This document shows, piece by piece, positions 38,901-49,444 of a stretch of 64,000 bases of DNA. A program made the translations under genes and the position numbers. The notes beneath the pieces are model-generated. The model was not told where the DNA came from, searched no databases, and was given only the letters and a program-made list of their open reading frames with translations. Within the stretch, counting starts at the first letter, position 1. The number at the start of each line of letters is the position of its first letter. Source of the stretch: Tomocerus qinae (taxonomy: Eukaryota > Arthropoda > Collembola > Entomobryomorpha > Tomoceridae); contig CM034547.1 of assembly GCA_020055645.1 (NCBI GenBank), positions 65,507,884 to 65,571,883 of the forward strand, given 5' to 3'.

Positions 38901-40970
38901 GATGGTTTTTATTCAGTTTGGGAACCGGTATATAAATAAAAGTTTGCTGTGTGTGATGAACTAACTCCATGAGTTCTTATTAACCAAAAATTAGTTTATC
39001 GTCTAATCTCTCTTCAGCCATAGCTATTATGTAGAACACCGTAATAGTACGATGATTATAGTATTTCTTTAATGCTTGATTTTCTTTGTAATTGTGAAAG
39101 CTGGTTCGAGAAAATTTCTACAAGCGATATTAAAGGTGGTGCTCTGATACTGTACAGAACGCTGTCAGGTACAAGCCTTTGTCAATTGCTTAATGGTTTT
39201 ATTCACATTAAGGTAAATGGTTTGAAGATGAATCAAGAAGGGAACGGACAAAAAAATCAAAACAATACTTTATCTGCCCAAATCTACTGCAATTTTTATT
39301 TAGTATATGATTTTAAAAGTTTAAATGGTATAGAAAAATACATAACAAAAAGGTATCTTCTCCACTTTGCTTTGGAATAACTATTTTTTAAAACTTCAAT
39401 CGCGGCTTTCCAAAAGCTTTGAAAACTGTATAAATGGATGTACGAACTATGAGATTACTTCCTTTTAAAGTCAGCCCACAAACTAAACAGAATTCAATAG
39501 CTACCAAATTTTGTAGATCTCTCTCTCTCTACAAGTCTTCAAAGAAATCACAAGGATTGAAGATGCGGTGAGGTGAGGCAACCCTTATCGCATTACTGTA
39601 TTGTAATATAGTCCATTAGGATCTTTGTGTATGGCAATAGTACTGGGCATGGGCGGAATATCAATGTGAAATGTTTCATTTAATATCGTCAAGCTCTTTT
39701 GATATTTTACAGTAGGAAATAAATTGAATTTAAGATTAGGTGATGTTTTCTGAAGATTTTCCTTTGCTACTTTCTGTGTGATAATACGTGTTCATACAAG
39801 TGGATATGTCCTTCGTTAAACGTTTATTAAAGTAGGAGGAGAATGTTGTTAAGGTCATGCATTGGAGATTAACCATGCGTGGGAATGTGAAACGGGGAAA
39901 TACTTGACACTAGGGACTTCTTTTTCGCAAATCCATATTCACTTCTTTCATAATACCTACATTTGCATTTACTCAGCTCGGCATTTCATGTTTCATTCTG
40001 AGTGCATTCCTAAAAGATGAGATTCGTGAAGGCATTTCTGCAATTCAATAGTGGCATGACACGACACGAATGACATCGCTCCTCAGGCTGTCTTTTACAT
40101 AATGTAGTTTGGCTCGTTCCATATGGTCTGGCATTACTCCCATGACTTGCAATGACATGGTACTTCTCTTGTTTCAGATAGTGGGAATTAACATTTCCAC
40201 CAAACTTCTGTTCGCGCATCTGACAATATAACTCTACGGCGACTGCATAATCTTTTCATTAAATTCTCGAAATCTCTCCATCAGTTGTTAACTTCTCGCT
40301 TTTCCAAGTTTCTCAATTTACAGATCAATAATTCGTCAATAAATATTTCTTATATAGTAGGCACTTAATTGTTCTTCTTAATATTATCGGAGATAAATAT
40401 TTAAACTTGGTATGTCTATAGGTACTGAATAGTCGGAAACGATATATTCTGAAGCCGAATCTCCAGATTATTCCAGTTGGTCTTGTCTTGTGTCATGTCG
40501 AAAGTTCATTTTGATTCATGGGCAGCCCAGCTGAATTTATGCATTTCATTTCGCCATTCCATTTCATCTCAGACTCACAGTTGTGTGTGTACATACATAC
40601 TGTTAGTGTCTTTTTCAGAGCCAAGACAAGAGACAGTTCGTGCCAAGACATAAGAAACATCATTTGGTATTCCAGCACATTTATTACACAGACACTTTTC
40701 ATGATTTATTAAGTCTACCGTTCCTATTGTTAAAAATCCTAGTATTAAGTTTAACATTGTAACTGAACTGAAGTAAATCGAATATTGTTTAAATTCCTAC
40801 CTATTGTAACATTGTGAATGTGTAGTCGACCTTCATGAATGCACGAACATAATTAATACTGTAACAGTTAAAGTGTGAAGTTAAACTATATACTCTAATT
40901 GTAAATTCTTAAGTACAGATAGCACAACTAATTAACACAAATCGTTTTAATTTTTAATTTCGTTATGTTA
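35981..40970. other. non-coding stretch, no convincing gene
   Basis: A short ATG frame at 35986 (41 codons, basic start MPPKRRKAERK) follows the possible small gene but has no support. Minus-strand frames at 36379-36606 and 40010-40219 start with ATG and the second follows an acceptor-like TTGTCAG, but neither shows a domain. A short CT dinucleotide run lies at 39517-39531. Another GTTGACA-type motif pair lies at 37874-37950. Confidence 0.4.
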
Positions 40971-41314
40971 ACGCCTACCTTTACGTAAGCGTTACTTTCC
41001 CCGTTATGTAAATAGGAACTATAGGTATGTATACCGTGTTTTAGCATTTATGCATTATTTATTTAATTTTGTTAGTAGCTGATTATAATTTGTGCTTTGA
41101 TCGAACGCCTACCTTTACGTAAATGTTGTAATATTATGATTGTAACAACGTTAAGAGAAAGAAGCCTCGTTACTTCAGAATTTTTATTTCCCCGTTATGT
41201 AAACATGAACTATAATATGTATACGCTTTGGTTTTGACATTTATGCATTATTTATTTAATATTGTTACCATATTTAATATAGTAGCTCATTAGAATAATT
41301 TGTCTTTTGATCGA
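40971..41314. repeat. diverged tandem repeat, two unequal copies
   Basis: Copy 1 (40971-41104) and copy 2 (41105-41314) begin with the same ACGCCTACCTTTACGTAA and end in the same CTTTTGATCGA-like sequence. In the middle they share CCCCGTTATGTAAA and TTTATGCATTATTTATTTAAT. Copy 2 carries an insertion of about 75 bases after the first shared block. A third start (TAGCCTTTACCTAC) follows at once. No coding potential is seen. Confidence 0.65.
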
Positions 41315-44300
41315 TAGTAGCCTTTACCTACTTTATATTATTATTATCTAGAGGAGTATGAGACTACTAGAAATAATATCCACTATTTATAGTATTCTAC
41401 TTACATTACAAGGAAAATATCACACTAGTACGTGGTTGAGGCAATATTATAGGTAGTTTGAAATATGAGTCATTAAAGCAATTAAAAGAGAACAATAATT
41501 TACTGGTCTAAATAAAGTACAAACTGTGTGATGAATGCATGGATAGTAGACAATTAATGGCCATGATAATCTGTAATTTGAGTTTTCGTTGGATTCCAAT
41601 TCCATTGTGTAGTGGGAAGTGGGATCTCCAATAATTAACTAGCGCACCCCGCAATGAGCAATCTACTTTCAAACCACGTGTTTTATTTCTCCGCAAACAT
41701 TAACATATGCTTCAGGTTTTGACAAGGAGAATCTTCCAAAGGGAGATTTTCTTGGTAGAATCGTGAGAAGATGAACTTGTAATGAAGTTAGGTTCCGTCG
41801 CTGTGGACAAAGGGAGTGGAATGCTGGAAGGACTTTCTGATAATTTGAGGGAAGTTTAGCAATTTACCTTGCCGTAAACCTATTTCACTGGGAAGCTTTG
41901 TTCTTTGGCAACAATGAAAGAGACATCTAAAGCTACCTAATTAATTATTGGAGGGAAAGGGATTGAACTGAGGCTTAACCTACAGTTAGATACGTCTAAA
42001 GGTATTGGTCTAAAGAAATGTATCTGTGCGTATCATTTCTATAATAGAAATGAGGATGGGACAGACTAAATAGTTTGTAAGCAAACAATAAATACTTGTA
42101 TGCACAGTATGGTATCAAAAGCAGGACTAGAGAATATTTATTTACAATGTCAGTGTTTAAGGGATTGTTCTCCGAGAGAAATAGTGCATTAAAGTCACTC
42201 CTTTAGGAGTAAAGGGCCGGTAGTGAAAAGGTTCTTTACAGACAAAAGACGGAGGAAATGGGAATGGCTTAGTACTTCTGCTTTGAACTGAGGAAGCAGT
42301 CTCATAAATAGCGATTTAATAACCATTCTTGATGATTATCGTCTCCATTAAAGGTGTGGAATGGGATGAAGCTCTATCCTAAATAGTGGAGGAGGGAACT
42401 CTATAGCCAAGGCATATCATCCGCACCGTGGAACAGACAAGAGGGAAAAAACATTTCCTTTTATTGATCGATATACTATTTCCCTAGGTCGGCATTTCTA
42501 CCATGTATAGTTAGTCCTCAATATATTAGCTCTGACTTGTACATACATATATAATAACTTTAAACGACTACCTACTTAAAAGCAAGAGAGGGTGAAAGCG
42601 GAGAAAGCACAGAAGTGAAAGTAACATGGCATAACATACTAACAGCTGCGAGTGATTACTTTTGTGTTTTTGTCTTTTATTATCACACCATCAGGCTAGG
42701 GAAGATATTAAGGTGAAAGTTGTAATGTAAAGTAATGGTCTGTAAGTAGAGGCTCTGACAATAAGCAGACACCTAACTAGCATCACATGACACTCATATA
42801 CATCCGCAGCAACACTTACACAGAAATAACAAATCCGGAGGTGATGCGGAGAAAAACTTTTGATGCCAAATGAAGGTGGACTAAAGTTAACTATAGGCCT
42901 CTCACTCACTCCCACCCGACTTCTCCGATTCCTGTTTGGCTAAATAACTTTCTTCCAACCTAACTACGACGTGGTTTACATTACCATACTACAACTTTCT
43001 AAATATTATAAAAAGCTATTAACAACCACCACGTGTGACTAGCACAAAACAAAAAGAAACTAATGATACAACTTTGTTTGCCTCACTACCAACACACTTC
43101 ACCCACTCGCCAATGCACAATAAGGACAAACAGTCGAAATATACTTTCGATATTGCAATTAATATAGATATCATAGGCGTAGTGTATAAAAGTAGCCTTA
43201 TACTAATATTAAACACAGTTACAAAACCTCCGTCTAAAACCTGAAGCATTTCTTTACGTAACATTTAAAGTATGAGACTGTAATCGTTGCATGTAAAGTA
43301 ACTGGAATTACAGATATAAAACGTTTCTTATCGATTTATTTTGACTTATATTGGTCTATACTGAATTCTTCGAAAGGTCCACGGTTTATTTTTACCTTCC
43401 CTGGTATTAGTGGTGGGCTGAAATGATTACTAAAAACAAACTTTTTCAAGCAAAATAAAAATAGAAACAGTCTTTAGAAATATTTGTATAGGTATTATTA
43501 CCACCGAACAAAGTCAGAAACTGTATTGACTTTTTGAGCTATATTAATAGCAAACTATTAACAAATACCTGCATAATAGCTGTAAATTCCACGGTGAAAA
43601 GTTACCAAAACATATATTAGAGCTGATAAAGGTAAATATCGCATTCATGTATTTCTCATTTAGCAATGCTGAGAAGTTGGAATATTTGAGTGATTGAAAA
43701 AATTGTGAATAAAGCACATTTTTGTGGGCAAAATGACTTGGCATGGTTTAAATTGTCCCTGGAACTGTTTTCAGTAAAGAAGGTAGGCATAACATGGTTT
43801 CGTTTATTTCGTCGATTCGAAGTGGAGAAAGGAGTAAGAAGTCATAAACATTTCTTTAAACCGTAATGAATATATAATGATCGCATGACATTTTCTGTCG
43901 CTCATAAATAAATATATTCAGCTTTTAGCTATCGACTTTACACAGAGTATAACTATTAAGTAGTAAACAAGAGCTAGAGTTAGATATTTATATGCAGTAG
44001 TAAAATAATAATAAGTATATTATCATGTCTTGTCAAAATTTAATGTAAAAATATAAAATATTCTTGAGGACAGATAGCTTCGTCGCTGCCGCAGTGAAGG
44101 GGATATCTATAGGTATTTACTCTGTACATTAAGTCTCAATACACAGAGTTTTTTTAGGTAGTTCACGGACAGTCAAATCAATTTGCTTGGAAAAGAATGA
44201 ACTGATAATACGTAGAAGGCAAGCCTCTAGCTCAACTGGTAGTAAATGGTTACGTTTTGGCAAAAGGATTTATTAATGCGCAATAAAAAGGTTTCTGTTG

Positions 44301-44640
44301 ATTAAAGAATAAATATTTAAAATAGTTTAAAAGGGAAATATGTATAATTTTGATTGTACTTTTTCATTTAAATTGTTATTGATAACATTGATGTAAGTAG
44401 AGCAACGGCAGTACATCAAGGGCGCTCCGAAGTATACTATAGGACTGAAATTTACAGTTCATTCTGTTTAGTTCTTTGTCGCAGTGCAACGTATATGTGT
44501 AATAGGCAGAAAATAAAGCAAAGAAAAATTAACATCGCAAGAAGTTGAATAGATTCGAACAGTTTGCAGGGCAGTGCAGATTACTTTTCCGAGTAATAAT
44601 TGTGAAGGTTGACATTGACGGGAGAAGTTTGTGGAGAGAG
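41315..44640. other. non-coding stretch upstream of the two-exon unknown gene
   Basis: No supported exon. A small palindrome ACTCCTTTAGGAGT (about 42197-42210) next to AAAG resembles the arm motif of the foldback element at 32994-33319 and may be a fragment of that family. A tRNA A-box-like string lies near 44229-44244 without a B box. The last 100 bases before 44641 stay open in frame from 44545 but contain no ATG; an in-frame TAA stands at 44530-44532. Confidence 0.4.
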
Positions 44641-47388
44641 ATGGGGAGCAGTAACAATTTCTACCAACAGGCGCTACACGAGAATAAATTGCTGCAAATG
44701 AAAATCCTGGAGTTGAAACATAAAGCAGCCCTTTACGAAGTGTGTTTGGGGAGCATCGCTTCTATTCTCAAGGATTTGCCTCTTCAGCAGAACATAAACG
44801 ATACGAAGCTGTCCCAGAATGCGGCTCTTCACAAAATTGCCAATGTTTTGACACATATTGAATCTGTGGTGAAAAGCAATAGCGAGGCTCAACTACACCG
44901 AAATCCAGCTCACAATCTATCTCACAATCCACTACACCAACACCCGTCTAAAGTACAATTCGCTTGGTAAGAATCCCTTATTCATCCTTCAAATTCCAAT
45001 TAGACACATAACCTTAACCTAACAAGTGCGCATCTTGGAATAAACTGACTAGCTTTTCTGTATAATATGACATCAGACACGGTTTTATGTATGCACATAT
45101 ATTTAATCAACCCCACACACTCGTGCTAACATCTCTGGCATAGTTACATGGATAGAGTTGTATAAACTTGTAATAAGGTTGTTGGGTTTGTAACATATCT
45201 AATTAGAATTGCAAACAAGTAGGATAAACAACGTAACACTATCTTCCCACATTGAATTCAACACCATCCCTAAAAGGGTAGAAAAATGGTAAAAATTGGT
45301 CACTACGATTGTAATATTAGTAATTACATTATTTTTACACATTACATATTCTAGTAGTACTTATATCAACATAGTCATCAATACTTTTTGCAAACATTTT
45401 TACTGCTTAGGGCTGAAAAGCTTATTAAAATTTTCATCCTTTCCCAATTACATTTATCTTCCACAAAAAATTGAGGTAAAAGCTTTGTTAAATGTAAATA
45501 ATGCTTTCGTTGACTTTTCTTGCTAAAAGTAGTTCAGAGCGATACGACAAGGCCGTGTACTGAAAACTTTCATAGGACTTTCACCATGAACAAGAGATTT
45601 CTCTTTCACGCTGACAAAAGAAATTGTGTCAACCTATTGAGAAATTATGTCAACATTTATGTCAACCAATTTTCTCTGAAATTATGCCAACCAAAAGAAT
45701 TAGTCACAAACCCTCATAAGAATTCGAAATCCAGGTCCCCTAAAGTTATGGTTTGGTTGAGGGTGTTGAAGGATCGTGCTATTCGACCTTCTTTTTCGAT
45801 GGCAATCGGAAGAAGCGAAGGATATACAAAATTTTTAGTTTTTAGACTACAAAATTCTCTAACCTAGTTACTCAGCACTAAAATAACTTTTGAGTAGGTG
45901 CCATTGTGCTATCAAATAAAAAATAACTTAATGCCATACCTGTAGTGTAGGTTGGTATAATGTAATATAATGTATAGCATTATATAGGTGCTTTTGTTAT
46001 CACGAGGTTATTACTACGGAGCTGTCAATTTCATAGTAAGAAAATTATAGTGATTAAATAGTAGTAGGTTCTATACACAACTAGTGAATGAATAAAACAT
46101 AGTATATTCACTATTTACCATTCATAATTTAATACCCTCTGTGTCTGTAAAGCATTAACATTGATACCTGAGTATAAATCCCTAAAATAAATGTAGCATG
46201 CCCACAAAATTAGTAAATTATTACTACTTCCTCCAAATGGTAGTTGATAAACTATTAACAGGGATAGCTGGATAGTTACTAATAGTAAGCTATATCTAAA
46301 TGTAGTATGCACTTTCGAATAATTAATATCATTCTACTTATCATACAGAATTTATAAAACTGATTTATTTACACAGTTAATAATTTCTTAATCTTTACAG
46401 GGCTGGCAATAATAATGCAATCAGGCGACCTCAGCCAGGTCCCCGTTTTCCCTCTACTGAAATGCATTTAAATTCTACCCATATCCCTTCAATGAATAAT
46501 TTGGTACATGGAGAGCCCTCAGGGCAACCCTTCAACAAGGCAGGATCTCCTCTTCTACCTGTACCTCTTGAATCTCATGAATATCCTCATCATGTGTCTA
46601 CTCTTTCTATTCACAAATGCATGAAGACCCCAGAAACCCATCCACACACGGTGGGTGCAATGACGATTTCCCCAATAACAATTTCACAGAACTTTCCTAT
46701 TGCAATCCGTCGTCCTATTCCTGTATCTCTGCCAAAGCCTGTCTTAAATTGGCCACCGACGCCTGGGGGTAGCCACTTCGTAGATCGAAAAAGGGCACTG
46801 CCGAGAGATGCAATCTTCGATGAACTTGTACGAAAGAAAGCAGCAGCGACTGCTACAATGGAGTCGGCGGCAGCAGCTGCTGCTCAGGATCTCCAAACAA
46901 ACCAAAAGGCGGAGGACCAAACTCATCATGTCTACAGACATACAATAGAACATGTTCCAACTAATCAACATCAAAAGAATGACAGCTCCCCCAAAAATGA
47001 CACAGTTCCTCCACATCCAATGATGATGGTACAATCTGGAAATCCCTTCCTGCAAGAAAAACGTTCCCATCACCAACAGATGCTCAATGGAGGTAATATC
47101 ATCATCAACATGAACAAAGTCAGCAGCACTGATGCCAGTCCCAAATGGCATCTTGGCATGGATTGTTGCAACAATAATTGCAATGGAAATGGCAAATCAA
47201 ATCCAAACGTAGTTGTTGTTCCTGCGCCATCTCATTCCCAGTCCCAACCACTTGCTAACCAGCCAAGGAAGAATATTCAAGTCACCCGAATTTTGCCTAC
47301 TGTACTACCAAATACACCGACTAATTCTGTCACAAATTCTGCTACACAAAACGAACATGCTGATAGCGACTGCACCATTATAAATTAA
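44641..47388 (+). CDS. unknown 437-residue protein, two exons, N-terminal coiled coil
   Basis: Exons 44641-44966 and 46401-47388. The ATG at 44641 is the first in frame after an upstream stop and has a good context (G at -3 and +4). The donor TTG|gtaaga and acceptor TTTACAG|G join in phase to make Trp109, and the total length is an exact multiple of three. Residues about 5-45 (NFYQQALHENKLLQMKILEL onward) look helical and coiled-coil-like. The rest is low complexity: His/Asn/Pro-rich, with Pro-rich (about 210-230), basic plus Ala-run (RKKAAA, then AAAAAA near 265) and Asn/Cys-rich (CCNNNCNGN near 364) stretches. No signal peptide, membrane segment or known domain was recognised. It may be a nuclear or cytoplasmic scaffold, but that is a guess. 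The 1.4-kb intron holds a possible transposase relic, and a MITE lies 323 bp after the stop. Confidence 0.75.
44967..46400 (+). other. intron of the two-exon unknown gene
   Basis: GT-AG intron between the two coding exons, with GTAAGAATC at the donor and CTTTACAG at the acceptor. It contains the transposase-like frame at 45520-45867 and is otherwise AT-rich. Confidence 0.7.
45520..45867 (+). pseudogene. possible mariner/Tc-type transposase relic in intron
   Basis: A frame of about 115 codons, opened only by TTG, carries SPKVMVWLRVLKDRAIRPSF followed by a Gly and then a Tyr about 11 residues on. This resembles the middle of Tc1/mariner-type DDE transposases, where a (K/S)VMVW block precedes a short strand, a Gly and an Asn/Ser-x-x-Tyr. 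Upstream, FHRTFTMN could match the usual Asp-Glu-Lys-x-Phe region but lacks the catalytic Asp. No downstream QD-x-A-P-x-H block was found. The middle of the frame overlaps a run of TGTCAAC repeats at 45627-45685, so part of the apparent protein may be repeat-derived. A decayed fragment at best; the call rests on one motif. Confidence 0.3.
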
Positions 47389-47702
47389 ATTTTTACCCTA
47401 TTCTATTGACTGCAAAGCTTATCACAAGATATTCAACTTCTTTGAAATAGCAATGTTTACCTAACGCTTAATAATTCATTCTCAGATATTATGTACATTT
47501 AGATAGCAGATCGCCAGTAAATCATAACGTAAATATGTTTACTGGAGTCATTCGAGTCTGCAGTACCGTATTCTGCTTGTGAGAATGATGATTAAATGAT
47601 TACTGTAGAAAATATTCCAGCCTATGTTACACTGTTACATGCAAAATCATATTATTATGATGTTCTAACAGCTATTGAGTTACCACTTCTGGCAATACGT
47701 AC
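47389..47702 (+). other. 3' region of the two-exon unknown gene
   Basis: AT-rich sequence after the TAA at 47386-47388. ATTAAA at 47591-47596 is a possible polyadenylation hexamer; a canonical AATAAA lies only inside the adjoining MITE (47747-47752). Confidence 0.4.
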
Positions 47703-48020
47703 ATACATTACCAAAGCTGGTGTAGTCATAGTGAGATGGTTTACATAATAAAGTTGGCCGTTCCGGGCATATTGAAAATGGAATTTCACTTTTTTTCATC
47801 GTGGATCTAAATTGAACGATTTAGATCCACGGCTATTATGACCTCAGATATGTGATGACGTCACGTTCCTAGGAGCAACCAAATTTTGACCATGGCTTGG
47901 TCATAAGCCGTGGATCTAAATCGTTCAATTTAGATCCACGATGAAAAAAAGTGAAATTCCATTTTCAATATGCCCGGAACGACCAACTTTACCATGCCTA
48001 CACCAGCTTTGATACATTAC
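47703..48020. mobile_element. 300-bp palindromic MITE with 9-bp target-site duplication
   Basis: The element spans 47712-48011. Its outermost 14 bases, CAAAGCTGGTGTAG at 47712-47725, are repeated perfectly and inverted at 47998-48011. The direct repeat ATACATTAC flanks it on both sides (47703-47711 and 48012-48020), a perfect 9-bp target-site duplication. Inside, arms 47750-47834 and 47906-47990 are inverted copies identical at 84 of 85 positions. Each arm holds a second palindrome, 13-bp stems around a 6-base loop (47800-47831 and 47909-47940), so the RNA or single strand could form a cruciform with side hairpins. The spacer carries TGACGTCA (47856-47863). There is no coding frame, so it is non-autonomous. 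A 9-bp duplication with long inverted repeats fits the Mutator-like superfamily best; the family itself is inference. Confidence 0.9.
47747..47752 (+). promoter_or_regulatory. AATAAA inside the MITE left end
   Basis: A canonical polyadenylation hexamer 359 bases after the stop of the upstream plus-strand gene. It sits in a stretch of the MITE left end that is absent from the right arm. Use of this site by the gene is inference only. Confidence 0.25.
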
Positions 48021-49392
48021 GTAGTATTTCATCAACCTATAAACAGATTAGGTTATCTAATGAACAGAGATAAATTATTATTAGCAATAAAAATATAAGA
48101 CACAGTATACTAATTATAAAATCTAAATACGCAAGAGATGGATACCGTTAAATTTGACTTTTGAAATTGAAAATTGTGTTCTTTAGTTTACCAACAGGAT
48201 GTTATCTATATTCCTATTCGATTCCCGATATGTTTCTATCCTAATTGACTCACACATAAACACATACTACGTTAACACTTCATTTTCTCATACAAATAAT
48301 TTCTATTCGTTTTATGTTTGTAGTTGTATTTTCTATCTATATTCTAATGTTATCAGTAATATTAATATCAGTACTCTACACTCGAGCTGCTTTATGCTTT
48401 AAGTTATATACTTGAATCTGTTTTAGTATTATGAACGTTGTAACTAAGTTAAGTTGCTTAATCGTAAGTAAAATATTACTTAAGAAAAGAAAATCGTTTG
48501 AGTAAATTTATGTTTCATATGTTTGTACCTATAGCTAGGTCATTAGTCATTAGTCATTAGTGCATGGATGGTTGAACTGACGAACGAAAATGCCCCAATA
48601 CGCTTGTCCATGAATAAGTGGCCATTCAGATAAGATAAAGGCTGATTTATGAAGGATTTGTTTCTCTCTCTCTTTTCAAAAGGTCTAAATCATAATCAAT
48701 ATTATTAGTAATGGCATGAATAATTTTTCCATGTGAATAGAGTATTGCTATGCTAGTGATGAATGCGCTGAAAATTGTATCCATTCATTTCAAATACTTA
48801 CAATAGGAGATAAAATAAGTAATACTCTTCTGGATAGAGCCATGAAGTCACAAAACTCGTCATAAACAGTTCAAAGGTTTGGAGACAAGAAAACGACATA
48901 ATTAAGTATATTTTGACTCATTTAGAACGCTTGTTTGACGAGAATAGCATATGCTAGGAGTAATGTGTCTCCTTTCAAGTTCAATGGTTGTATCTATGTG
49001 TGCTGTCTGTCTGTAGCGTGATTCTGTAGTATTTGTTTAGTTTAAATCATCTTCAAAGGTTCAGAAGTCAAGAGTCAAGAGGTTATCTGTGACATTAATA
49101 TTTACACAATATAATTAATTACCACTATTTTTACATTATAAGCTAACCTATCAGGAGTAGGAGACATGATAGTAATTCTGAGTACCTAATACGTAACTTA
49201 CTACAGTTTTACATTAAAGCATCGTTAGTAAAAGTGGTTTTCATAGTAGCTTTGTATGGGGTTTCACAAAAATTCATTTGGCAGTCTATGAAGTAGAAAG
49301 TGTTGGTTTTGACAGTTGGTCGCGAAAGATATAGTAAATATTCTAATAATATATTCCTACTTGAACAATCGACACTCGATATTATTTTTCTG
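48021..49392. other. non-coding stretch upstream of the dehydrogenase gene
   Basis: No supported exon. Contains three tandem copies of CATTAGT at 48541-48561 and a CT-rich run near 48661-48676. The plus-strand frame at 48199-48402 is compositionally biased and without features of a gene. Confidence 0.45.
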
Positions 49393-49432
49393 TATATATT
49401 GGGTTTTATCTGTGACAAAATAAAATTCAGTT
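49393..49432 (+). promoter_or_regulatory. candidate core promoter of the dehydrogenase gene
   Basis: TATATATT at 49393-49400 and an initiator-like TCAGTT at 49427-49432 lie just upstream of the ATG at 49445. The spacing, about 36 bases from the first T to the initiator A, is slightly longer than the usual 30-33, so the 5' untranslated region would be only about 15 bases. Plausible but not strong. Confidence 0.35.
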
Positions 49433-49444
49433 GAAAAATTCAAG

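Noticed and set aside
40010..40219. 69-codon minus-strand ATG frame after an acceptor-like TTGTCAG
   Set aside because: No donor or partner exon in phase and no recognised domain; left out for lack of support.
44226..44290. tRNA-like 5' half with an A-box string CTAGCTCAACTGGTAGT
   Set aside because: No B box or T-arm sequence follows within a tRNA length, and no acceptor-stem complement was found. At best a SINE head fragment.
46744..47151. 135-codon minus-strand frame
   Set aside because: It lies antisense to the well-supported second exon of the 437-residue protein and is a shadow of it.
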